This document shows positions 46,270 to 56,602 of a stretch of 64,000 nucleotides of DNA, piece by piece. How positions within the stretch are numbered: position 1 is the first letter of the stretch; every line of letters begins with the position of its first letter. The stretch spans positions 1,736,001 through 1,800,000 of the forward strand of contig JAHQIY010000014.1 in NCBI GenBank assembly GCA_019054805.1, given 5' to 3'. Below the pieces are notes generated by a model. It made no database searches. It was not told where the DNA came from and saw nothing but the letters and a program-made list of their open reading frames with translations. This DNA comes from Brachionus manjavacas. Its lineage: Eukaryota > Rotifera > Eurotatoria > Ploima > Brachionidae. The translations under genes were made by a program, and so were the position numbers.

Positions 46270-46384
46270 TTTATCTAAAATTTTGACATAGGTTTTGAAA
46301 CAATGAGCTTGTTATAATTTAAAAAAATAAATTCATGTTATAAATTTATTTGTAAGTAATTTGTATTTGTATTTGTAAAAAAAG

Positions 46385-46790
46385 TATAAAGTGATGTATT
46401 TTGGCAACACAAAAAAAGAAGTATTTAATTGAGTTAAATGGTACTGATGGAAATTGAGAAGGAAAAGGACATGATAACAAACTATGGTAAATGATGGAGC
46501 GAATAGAACCAGTTGGGTGTTAAGGACATTGAGGAAAATTTTTAGATATTTCGAAACAAACTTGTGTAAAAAGTGTGTCCTATTTTGCTAGAGCTCATTT
46601 AGAGTTCGTGGCATCGGTATAGAACAAAAAAGGTGATCTTGTACAGCTTAATAAAATAGCGCAAAGGTTCTGGGGAGATCGGCTTTACAAAGTTTAATTA
46701 TTGGCAGGTCAGATAAGAGGTAATATGATATAGTCTTATAACATTTACACAGGTACGCTTGTGCCACAGCTCCTACTACAATGATGCTAA
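46385..46790 (+). mobile_element. LINE reverse-transcriptase C-terminal relic with triplet tail
   Basis: Frame-broken pieces follow the order of a non-LTR RT C-terminus: KCDVFW; IEKEKD; FRYFETNLC; RAHLEFVASV; KKGDLVQLNKIAQR. The 3' UTR piece cacaggtacgcttgtgccac near 46749 followed by cctactacaa matches, on the opposite strand, the 23.4-kb copy. Dead element. Confidence 0.5.
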
Positions 46791-48323
46791 AAACTGAAAT
46801 TTTATGGTTATTTTTTGTAACTTTTTTACGCATAACTACGCAATTTTGTCCATTTTTTGCTTCGAAATGACCAGAAGAAAAATCCAATAACATCAATTAA
46901 AAAATTAAGATTTTCTTGGAAATTGATTTTTTTCAGAATAATTTTTTTTTACTGAAAAATAAACTTTATTCCATTTTTATTATGAGTTAGAATTTTTAGG
47001 ATTAAAAATAGGAATTTTTTGTAAAAAAGGAGTGAAAAATAATAATTTTTTTTTTGTTAAAAGTATTTTAGCACTATCATTTAAGGCTTGTTTTTAGAAT
47101 ATTGAAATCAAACTTTATCAGGTTCGTGATCTAATAAACTTGTAAAAATTTGAAATTCTATTCTTGAAATAAATTCTATTAGATGGATAAATTCACGAAA
47201 AGGGTTGATTAAAATTAAATGATTAATAAACATGTAGAAATTATTATTATAAACAAAATTACTTTTTTTGTTCATTAAAATAAATTTACTGAATAATAAT
47301 GCTACATGCAATTAAAAAACCTTTTTAAAAATAAACAACTTATTGATTTATAGAAATATATTTTATAGAAACTCTTTTCATTTAAAAAACCTTTTTTGAT
47401 CTAAGAATTGCTATCGAAATTACAATTTTTAACAAAATTCTAAAAATGCTTGATTTGGAAGATGAGTCCGATTTTTTTTTTTCAAAATGGACACTCGAGC
47501 AATTGCTAGATAAAGATAATGATCAAACCGAAAGAAAAAGGAATCATTTATCAATGTAATAATACTTTATTTTTTCGAGCTAAAAATAAAGTTTTTTTTT
47601 ATATTGAAAAAGTCTTTTATTTATAAAAAGTATTTTCATCTTAATAAAATCATTGTGAAATTTTTTTGTATACAGATATAAATAAATTTGCATAGGTGAA
47701 GTTAAAATCGTGAATAAAAATTAAAGTCCATTAGTTACTAAATATTTTAGATTAAACCTCAAAAAAAATTCCAATAAAGGTGTTCTGTAGTGAGATAAAG
47801 AAGCGTAGAATTACCAAAAAATGACATCTTGTAGCAATTCTTTAAACAAAACATTGAGGTTAAATTATTTTTATATTATCTTTTCTTAAAAATTTTTTTT
47901 TGACAACTAAAAAAATGAATGGAATTTAAAATCCACTAAGATTTTAAAAAGGGCAAATCAAATTGAAAATTTGTTTTTTAAAATATTTTTTATTCAAATT
48001 GAAAGAATATTATTTTGTTCAAAAAACCAGAATCAAAATGATTCAAAGGTAAGACATTTACTAAGTGATAACAATTATTAATTTTCAAAAATTAAGTATT
48101 TACACAGTTTGCTTTTTTGATCCGCAAATTTTTTAATTGTGATCTAGCCAAAAAAATTTCCGAATTGTCAAGCCTGCTGTAAAAAAAAAACAATATTTTT
48201 TATCTGTTTTCTTGAACATATACAATAACCGGTAAATCATTTACAAAATTTATTCGCTTTTTCCACATAAAGAGTTAAGTTTTTCTAAATCTAAATAAAA
48301 AAATAAAGATTCGTCTTTTGGAT
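46791..48323. other. AT-rich intergenic region with one short frame
   Basis: Apart from the small open frame at 47446-47559 I see no gene. Homopolymer-rich DNA with stops in all frames. Confidence 0.4.
47446..47559 (+). CDS. Possible 37-residue acidic micro-ORF
   Basis: An ATG opens a 37-codon frame, better balanced in base use than its surroundings: LDLEDESD, FFFSKWTLEQLLDKDND, QTERKRNHLSM. It is followed by two AATAAA-like signals within 100 bp. It may be a tiny gene or the first exon of one (a GTAATA donor overlaps the stop). No family is recognised, and there is no independent evidence of expression. Confidence 0.25.
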   Translation: MLDLEDESDFFFSKWTLEQLLDKDNDQTERKRNHLSM

Positions 48324-50119
48324 TCATTTTAAAAAAGCATCAGGTGGAATTTCGGCCTAAAATAATAAATCATAATTTTTTGTTTTCTTATTCAAGGCTT
48401 TATTTATACTTTATGGCCCAAAAAAGCGTTCTTCGCCAGCTCATAATCCCACTGTGAAAACTCCAGACAGCTTTAGTAAATAAATGTACCTCTCTTTCTT
48501 AATAAAAAGCTAAAACTTACTCTTTGGACCATTTGTAGTTTAAATTTGAAAATTTGGAAAATTCAACAATTTTATTCCTTTGATTTGGATCGGAGATTTG
48601 AGCCAAAATAGGGTCGATTGGAGCCACTTCAGGAACCATTGGCTCTGAGGTCGTGGCCTCAATTTTCCCTTTAGTTTGGCTCTTTGACGGATTAGAAATC
48701 GTATATTGCTCATTCACTATACTCATTCTAAAAAAAAAGTTAAAAATTTATACTCATTTTTAAATTAAATTTATTACTGTCCCGATTGAGTTGGTACACA
48801 CACAAAGACTCGTTGAAACGAGCGTAAAGGTCTGTTTTTTTGATCGGGCTCACCTTCTTTGAGCAGACCCGTTATAGAAAACGATATCATGTTAGGCTTT
48901 AAATTAAATTTTATTTATTAAAAAAATTCAAAATTTAAAAAATTCAAGTTTACCAAAAAAAAACAAGTGTCCAATTTAAATGAGCTTGAATCGTGTTCAG
49001 TCTTGGGCATTTTACTCAAAAATGACACAATGTCCAAATTCCCTGAGTGGAGCATTTTGAAAAGTTTTTCTATTAAAAAAATAAAAATAAAAAAAAATTT
49101 ATTTTTTAAAGTCTATTCTTACCATTTCCGGTGACGTATATTTGATTTCTGCTATCTTTAAAGTAAGAGCCAAATTTTTGGTTGGAAAATGAAGCTTGAC
49201 TATTCACGTTTAAAGATAAGGAAAAGAGTGCACTTTTGTGATAAGCTGCCAGAAGCTCTTCCCGGTTCGAATCATAACAATTGAAATATCTATTTTAAAA
49301 AGAAAATTAAATGAAATTTAATTGTAAAAAAGAATTCAAAAATTTACTGCTGAAGAAAATTGACAATTAGATCAAAAACATTTTGATCGAGGCATTTTAG
49401 TTTGCAATGACTTTGAAAACTGAGCGCAAATGGCTTGTAACCATTTTCCTTTTCCCCAATGGCATATGATTTTGTTTCTTTTGTCTTAACATTTATAGAT
49501 TATTAATTTGTCTCTCATGTAATTGTTAAATTTAAAAAAAGACTCGACTCTGTATCGACTCTTAGATATTTACCGGGCCTTTCGGAAACCGTCTACCAAA
49601 TGTTCTTAAAAATGGTGAAAAATAAAGATAAATTTTATGCTTAGTAAAAAATTAAATTACTTATTTCGAACTCGATAATGGCTTGATTCGGCTCTAGCAA
49701 GTTGGTTGGATGTTCCCTCATTGTTGGCCATTATATCATCACCTTCAGCATCCTTGCGTATCGTTCTAACTAAATTTGAATAAATAAAATTTAATAAGAT
49801 TTTAATTTTTATTAAGACAAATTTGAGGATGTTTACTTATTTTGTATTTGCTTGAACTTGGATGAGATGCGGGTCTACTCAGTCTGTGCTTTAGACTGCC
49901 ACCGCGAATTCTGTTGTGTAAAGCCCTGTTAAGGTCTTGTAATAAAAAAATTAAATTAAATTAAAATTAATTTGAATAATTAAACTGACTTGATGCGTCG
50001 TCAGTTCGATTGTCGCCGTTTTCTGCTTGTCTTTGGGGTCGGTATCTAATGTTTCCGACAAAAGCATTGCGGCGTTTTCCGTGATACCTTTGTCTGTTGT
50101 CTTCGAAACTGGTGTTCAT
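48324..50119 (-). CDS. NXF/TAP-family mRNA export factor lacking RRM and LRR
   Basis: Eleven exons (minus): 50119-49990, 49935-49837, 49769-49661, 49604-49574, 49484-49348, 49289-49123, 49069-48954, 48896-48778, 48727-48521, 48470-48410, 48356-48324. They join without a break to 402 residues. The C-terminal 270 align with NXF1 order. The NTF2-like domain has FDLIVNFLQQ, NREELLAAYHKSALFSLSL, GSYFKDSRN, PKTEHDSSSF and MISFSITGLLKEG. The TAP-C/UBA-like domain has KFSNLNYKWSKD and CLEFSQWDYELAKNAF, ending AEIPPDAFLK. The N-terminal ~125 residues are basic and disordered (RYHGKRRNAFVGNIRYRPQR). The RRM and four leucine-rich repeats (about 250 residues in NXF1) are absent, and no intron is large enough to hide them. 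It could dimerise with an NXT-type partner and bind FG nucleoporins, but lacks the usual RNA-binding core. Confidence 0.85.
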
Positions 50120-50470
50120 TTTAAGAAAATATTTCAAATATTTTTAAAATTAGCAAAAAATCTTTTAATTTAACAAGGAATCGAAATTTTCTAATTATAA
50201 TAACTCCAACTCTATTGCAATCGGTGCAGACTCTATTTTGAAATTTTCTAATTTAAATTATAATTTATTTTTACAAATGCTCACTTTTTTAACTTTACAA
50301 AAAGCCCACTCAAAATAATTCATTCAATAATTTTTTCTCTATAAATGAATTTTCAATTTACAAACTTTTCTTTTTTTTTCAAACAAACAACAAGGCACCC
50401 GTGGGGTTGCCTTTTATCTTATTTATAAATTTGATTTTTTTAGCAGATAATTTTTAAAAGAAAAAACAAA

Positions 50471-51616
50471 ATGATCGTTCTGAAATATTTAATATTTATT
50501 TTGTTCATCACAAATCATGGTAACCCAAAAAAAATTCAATCAAGCACCATTTATCTTTTAATTTAAGCCCTATCTGAACAAAATACCCTTGTAGAAGCTT
50601 GTCGGTGCTTGAATAATGGAAGTTGTATCACAGAATCAGATTGTTCCTGTCCGGATGGCTTTTATGGTGAATTGTGCGAGAACAAATTGTGCAGCGATCA
50701 GGATGGACAATGCAAGAATGGTACTTGTTTGGTAGATACGCGGACAAAATTAAAGTTTTGCAAGTGTAAACCGAGCCATAAAGGGGCGCTGTGTGAAGAC
50801 TCAATTTGCTCCAATTATTGCTACAATGATGGAATATGTAGCTACAATCAGTCTGATTATATTGATTTTTTAAATAAAACTTATTCAATTGACTTAAATT
50901 GTAAATGTAAATCCGAAAGATTTTACGGAAACAGATGCCAATTTGACAAGTGCTCGGACATTGGTAAAAGTTGTCCTGAGCACAGTTTTTTGGGTCCCGA
51001 TTGTCAGTGTCTAACAGACGATGATTGCGATAAAAACTTTTGTAATAATAATGGGGCCTGTGTCCATCAAAATGACAATTTAATTTGCAGGTTTTTTTTT
51101 ATCTAAAATAAAAATATAAAAAATAAAAAATTGTATTTAGATGCAAAGAATTGTATTCAGGAAACAGATGTGACATTAATAGATGTGAACATTTTTGTCT
51201 AAATAACAGCACTTGTATCATTGACCATGAGACTAATAAACCTATTTGCAAGTAAATATACTTTTTTATTTCAAAAATATAAAAATTATCTAAAAAAATA
51301 AAATTTTTTTCAAAGTTGTACAGAGGGCTACAATGGTACAAAATGTGAGCAAAAAGTTGAATTTAGATCAGCGATTAGACACAGGAGTTCATTAAAATTT
51401 ATAATTTACGCTTTGGCAATTATCTTTCTAGTTTGTCTCTTGTTAGTTGGTTGCTATTATTCCATGCACAAGGCTAATCTAAAAGATTTGCCGCATTTAG
51501 ATCGAATTCGCCGGACTACTTTTTCACCAAGGAATCGTTTTCAGAAAGATTTTGGCTTTAGCAAGCTTGAAGATGAGCACATAATCATCCAAAATGATCT
51601 TTTCATTGATGCTTAA
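50471..51616 (+). CDS. Type I membrane protein with EGF-like repeats
   Basis: Four exons, 50471-50519, 50568-51090, 51141-51251 and 51316-51616, join to 327 residues. Exon 1 encodes a signal peptide (LKYLIFILFITN). About six EGF-like modules follow, with typical CxC and GxxC spacing (ACRCLNNGSC, CSCPDGFYGELCE, CKCKPSHKGALCE, NFCNNNGACVH, CTEGYNGTKCE). Then come one transmembrane helix (IIYALAIIFLVCLLLVG) and a ~55-residue basic cytoplasmic tail ending FIDA. No catalytic domain. Possible roles are adhesion or receptor-ligand contact; the family cannot be named. It diverges from the NXF-like gene, the two starts being 352 bp apart, so they share a promoter region. Confidence 0.85.
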
Positions 51617-53204
51617 AAATAAATTAAAGTTTCAATAATTAATTAAGCGTTTTTTAGTCTTGAAATCGATTTAAAAAATTCATTATTTTATTTGTTTGCC
51701 ATTTATTTAATTCTAGCTTGTTAATAAATATTATATTAAAATAATTGTTTTAGTTTTCTTAATGAAAAATAAAAGATGTGAAATTAACTGGTAATTTCGA
51801 TTTTATAGTATATTCTAAAATAAATTAGTATTGCTTTAATTAGTATTGAGTCGACAAAAGCTGATGAAAATAAGTTGATTACAGATACTAAAATGCTTGG
51901 ATATCAAAGAAGACTAAAAATTATATATTTTTATTACTACAAGAAAAAAATTTAGTTTTTTAATTGTATAATATTTTGAATCTTGAGCCTGTCAGTGGAA
52001 AAATGCCCAGTAAACAACAAAAAATTAATTGAGATTAATCGATGAAAAAATATCTTAATACATCGTAATTTATTTAATTATTAAATTTTTTTTTAATTTC
52101 TCAAATATTATTTAAAAAATTAATAAGCAAACATCTAACAGAAATTTTTTTCTGTTTAAATTTTTTAATTCAGTTAATCTAAATTTTTATAATTATAATT
52201 AAAAATTTATCAAAATTTTGATTTAAGAAGAACTTAAATACACATTTTCTAAATAGAACGAATTTAACTTTTTACTTTTTCAATAAATTATTAACTTTAG
52301 AATTCCATTATTATCTTTTAGATATTTAAGTAAAAAAGAAAAGAATAATAATTTATTTTCAAAATAAAACTATTGTAACTCAAATATTTCAACTTAATTC
52401 AATTTGTATTTCACTTTTAATTTAAATTTTTCAATAGAATATTTTTTATATTCCAAATTGGTAAGCTTTGCAACAAAAATTGAAAAAATATTTTAAATAT
52501 TCCGAAAAATGCTTATACAGGGATTATTGATAAATGAATAAATTTGAGTGATCTAATGAAAAATTAAACAGCGGAAAATTTTCAATGTAAATCCTGCATT
52601 TGTCTTTATTAATTTCTAAATTTAGTTTTTAAAACATCTAACAATAAATGCTTATTATTCAAAAAGACAAAAAAATAAAGTTCATTTTTTCTATTAAATC
52701 AAAAGAAAGATGGTTTTGATACAAAGATAGCTAAATGAATTCTTCTTTTTTTTAAAAATAATTTGACACTCTTTTTTTGGTACCAAAAGAAATTTAATGA
52801 AATCATTGAATCTATCTTTTCAATTTTTATCTGAATATAAAATGGCTTCAATTTACCAAAATATTTAAGGTTATTATGGTTTTCAAGTCAGAAAACTTGT
52901 TACTGGACATATGTCAAGTGATAACTAGGCAAAAATTTTTAAATGAACCAAGACATAGATTTTAAATACAATGTTGATTTGATCAATTTAAATGAATTCA
53001 ATGAAATTCAAAAAAATTTTCGGCTCTATCTTTTTGTTATTATATTTTTTACTTTAATTTACTCTTTAATTTTATAAATCGCCAGAATCAATTTATTTAA
53101 AATAAGTCCGGAAATAAAAAAAATCACAAATTTGAAACCTTAAATTTTTTAAAAGTTAAAGGCTAAAAATAAAGGCTAAATTTTATTTTATAAATAAATA
53201 AAAA
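51617..53204. other. AT-rich intergenic region
   Basis: No feature recognised over 1.6 kb; stops in all frames and long A/T runs. AATAAA signals just after 51616 probably serve the EGF-repeat gene. Confidence 0.45.
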
Positions 53205-55545
53205 AATTAGCAATATAATAAAGGACATCTGGTTATCTATTTCAATTTTGTTCTCTAAAACAAGGTTAGTAAGGAATCATATACTATTAAAAAATTTATT
53301 TAAAGTAAAGCTGACTTAGAAAAAATTTCTGATTTTTTATCAAATATTGATTGGGTTCACTTATTTGAGAATTTAAATATTCAGGAAATGTACAATAAGT
53401 TTATTTTCTATGTCAGCGAAGCCAGTAATCGATTCATTCCAGTGACGGATGGCTCTAAAAAGAAAATTATCTCAAAACCTTAGATAAAAGATGATCTCAA
53501 GATCTTTATTTAGGAATAAAAAAAATCTTAGACACAGGAACTGTTCATGAAACTAGAAGGATATGAATCTTTATAATGATTCTGTAAATTAGTTTCTTCG
53601 GAAATAAAAAGAGCCAGACTAACTTATGAACAAAATTTAGTGGAAAAAGCTAAGAAGAATCCAAAATTATTATACAAATATCTAAATGATCAACAAGTAA
53701 TCAGAGAATCAATCAAATCATTAAAGAAAGCAACAATGAATTAACGCAAGAACCGAAAGAGATATCAAATCTATTAAATAAATGTTTTCAAGATGTTTTT
53801 GTTATTGAACAAGATGGAGGCTTCCACCTTTTGGAGCTGAACTTAATGAAAACTGTTCAGAATAAATTGACAAATGATTTTAGTTATGAAGTGGTTTATA
53901 ATAAATTACAAGACCTAAATCAAAAAAAATCATGAAGGAGACAAGCTTCATCCGCAATTGCTAAAAAACTGTGCGGAAGCCTTTACTGTTCCTTTAACTT
54001 TAATTTTCAGAAAGTCTTTATCTAATAGTCAGCTTCCAAAACAATTCAGATCAGCAAAATATTACTCCATTATTTTAAAAAAGGTGATAAATCAACGGCC
54101 AGCAATTATCGTCCTGTGTCTTTGACTTCAATTCCGTGCAAAATTATGGAAAGCAAAATAAGAACCAAAATGGAAGACTATCTTTAAAAGAACAATATTA
54201 TTTCTAAAGAACAGCATGGATTTGTCAAGAAAAGTCATGTACTACAATCTTCTGGACACTCTAGATTTCATTTCAATGAAATCTTTCTTTTTGCAAAAGG
54301 AGAGTTAACTCAAGGGACAGTCGAACCATCAAAAAACTCCCTCGTTGGAAAGAAAAAGAGTAGATTTAATCAAAAGTAACTATTAATTAAATTTTATTTT
54401 AATTTGAATAATTGCTTTTTTTATTTTGCTCCATAAAAAAATTGAAAACAATTGAATCTTTAAACGAATTTTGGCCATCTATTGTTCGTTCATTAAAACC
54501 AAAATATTGGACTCCAGAAGATCAGCCAAAAAAATTAATTTTTTTAAATATATATATTTTAAAGATCTTTCTAATATTTTTTTTTAGGAAATGATTCCCC
54601 TCAGAGAAATTTACAAGAAGGGGGATTGATGTAAGAAGAAGAAAATGAATTGTGTATGAGGCAGAAGAATCCGATGAAGCGAGTACAATAAGAGAAGAAG
54701 ACTCGATTGACGAATATGAAGCAAGAAGACCAATTGTACGAGACCAAACAATGAACTCAATTAATTAATTTTATTTATTTTATAAATTAAAAAAAAAATA
54801 GCATAATAAAATTAACCAGTAAATTTGAAATTTCATAAACGGTAATAAAAACATAAAATTCACTTATTTTATTAATGGTAAACAGTTATCAACGTCAGAA
54901 ATCGAAAGAGATCTTGGAGTTATCTTCAATACAAATCTCAAATGGAAAAATCAAGTGGCAGAGGCTACAAACAAAGCAAATCAAATGTTGGGTCGCATCA
55001 AGAAATCATTCGCTCGTTTTGATTGTAAGTTATTTAGATCATTTTATTTAACTTTTATTCGTCCTCTTTTGGAATTTTCTGTTCATGTATGGTCTCCAAT
55101 TCTTAAGTCGGACTGTGAAAATGTTGAAAGGATTCAACGCAGAGCTACGAAATTTGTTTCTTCAATAAGAAACAAACCGTATGAAAGCAGATTGAAAGCT
55201 TTGAAAATTCCAAATCTTGTGGAAAGAAGAAAAAGAGGTGATCTAATTCAAGAATTGGTTGAAAATAGCAACAATTTTAATATCACCAAAATAAAAGGAA
55301 GAGGTCACTGCTTCAAATATCACAAAGAAATTTCGAGGATCCAACATAGAGATGACTTTTTTTTCAACAGAACCGCTATCATATGGAACTCATTGTCAAA
55401 TAAATTAGTTGAAGCTCCCAATGTTAATAGCTTTAAAGCAGGCATTAATTGCTGAATGAGCAGCTATCAATCACATCAGCTGTCATAGTGTGCCTTATCA
55501 GCACACTCGCTGGTCAGCCAGCTACAGTAAAAACTACTAATAATT
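53205..55545 (+). mobile_element. LINE family B copy with broken reverse transcriptase
   Basis: Plus-strand ORF2 relic. The linker is visible (NIDWVHLFENLNIQEMYNKF, RARLTYEQNLVEKAKKNPKL), followed by RT fingers (EGDKLHPQLLKNCAEAFTVP, LTLIFRKSLSNSQLPKQFRS). Reading stops near 54285, where foreign DNA intervenes, and resumes at about 54840 (STSEIERDLGVIF). From 54955 to 55455 a clean frame covers the C-terminus (RPLLEFSVHVWSP, LERIQ-like VERIQRRATKFV, GRGHCFKYH). The palm with the catalytic YxDD is missing. The 3' UTR shares cacactcgctggtcagccag with the 3.7-kb copy and ends in act triplets. Confidence 0.75.
54288..54838 (+). mobile_element. Unidentified insertion replacing the LINE palm region
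   Basis: Between the two LINE halves lies unrelated sequence with coding flavour: VEPSKNSLVGKKKSRFNQ; TIESLNEFWPSIVRSLKPKY then WTPEDQP (about 54430-54530); and an acidic end, EAEESDEASTIREEDSIDEY then ARRPIVRDQ (about 54660-54750). The order (basic linker, Trp/Pro-rich motif, acidic C-terminus) resembles the tail of a DNA transposon protein, but I cannot name the superfamily. The LINE catalytic segment was lost here, so this is an insertion plus deletion. Confidence 0.4.
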
Positions 55546-55662
55546 TAAGAAATCTCTTTAGCATTTTTATTTGCTTTTTGAAAGCTTTTTTTTCAAATTT
55601 TTAAATAAAAAAGATTAAAAATTCATTTGAAAACAATAAATAAATTTTTTTTTAAATTGTAA

Positions 55663-56424
55663 TCAATCAGCCATCACTGGAACTTTCGCTCTATTCGCTG
55701 CTGTTTCTTTTTCCTTCTCTTTTACCTTTTGATTTATTTCATGAGTTGGAACCTCAGGCATTGAACTTGCAATAATTTCTTCTAATTCTTGGTTTATTTC
55801 ATCTAATGACTCTTCATTTAATTGATTTCCTAATAACTCGTCAATTTGCTTTTTTTTAAATTATAAAGATCTATGATAAATAATTTATTAAATTTATTAC
55901 TCGTTGGTGCTCTATAGCTTCCTTGGTATCGTCCATTATATCTTCAATTTGATCAATAGTTAGCATTTCATGCAAATTTTTTAAACTCTCATTTCCAACT
56001 TTTAAACATTCAACAACCTTATGTTCTATTTGGGTATATTCTAAATTGGTGATAATTTGATCTAAATTGTCCAAACTTTGATCAGTTTTGGCAATGTTAT
56101 TCTCATAAAATCGCTTCTTCTTCAACAATAATTTCGCCTTACTATCATCTAGTAATCAGCTTAGATTGTAAAAAATCACAAAAAAATTACTCAATTTTCC
56201 CGTCTTTCACTAGTTCTTTGGCAATTTCTCTCTCATTGACGAGTTTGCTCTCAATTTTATTCCTGTATTGCTTCAATTTGTCCCTCATTTGTTTTAGTTG
56301 CTAGCAGAATATACTTTTTAAATAAATCTAGAAATCATACCCAGAAATTTACCAAAATGGCTTTGTCCTGCTCAGTAACTCGGCTTGGTGGAGCCGATTT
56401 TTTCTTTCCAAATGAAATTCCCAT
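55663..56424 (-). CDS. CHMP6: ESCRT-III subunit CHMP6/Vps20
   Basis: Nucleates ESCRT-III assembly on endosomes, linking ESCRT-II to CHMP4 polymers. Exons (minus): 56424-56353, 56300-56191, 56141-55901, 55848-55663, giving 202 residues against 201 in human. The N-terminus MGISFGKKK has Gly2 for myristoylation. SRVTEQDKAIL and QLKQMRDKLKQYRNKI form helix 1, KAKLLLKKKRFYE the basic hairpin, and YTQIEHKVVECLKVGNESL the core helix. EAIEHQRQIDELL precedes the acidic MIM-type C-terminal region (SLDEINQELEEII, MPEVPT). For exon 3 the acceptor after GATGATAG is the one that restores frame and family length; a nearer AG would introduce a stop. It lies 178 bp downstream of TGFBRAP1 on the same strand. 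Confidence 0.94.
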
Positions 56425-56602
56425 TCGTGATTTGCTATAATTTTGAACACTGATTAATTATCAAAGTTAATTTAGAAAAAAAATAATATATTAAACATTT
56501 AAAGTCATAGATTATTTAGAACATTTGTTAAATTATTTATGTACGACATTCTTTTTAAAAAATTTTATTCATTAAAAAATAATTAAATAAATAGAAAATT
56601 GG

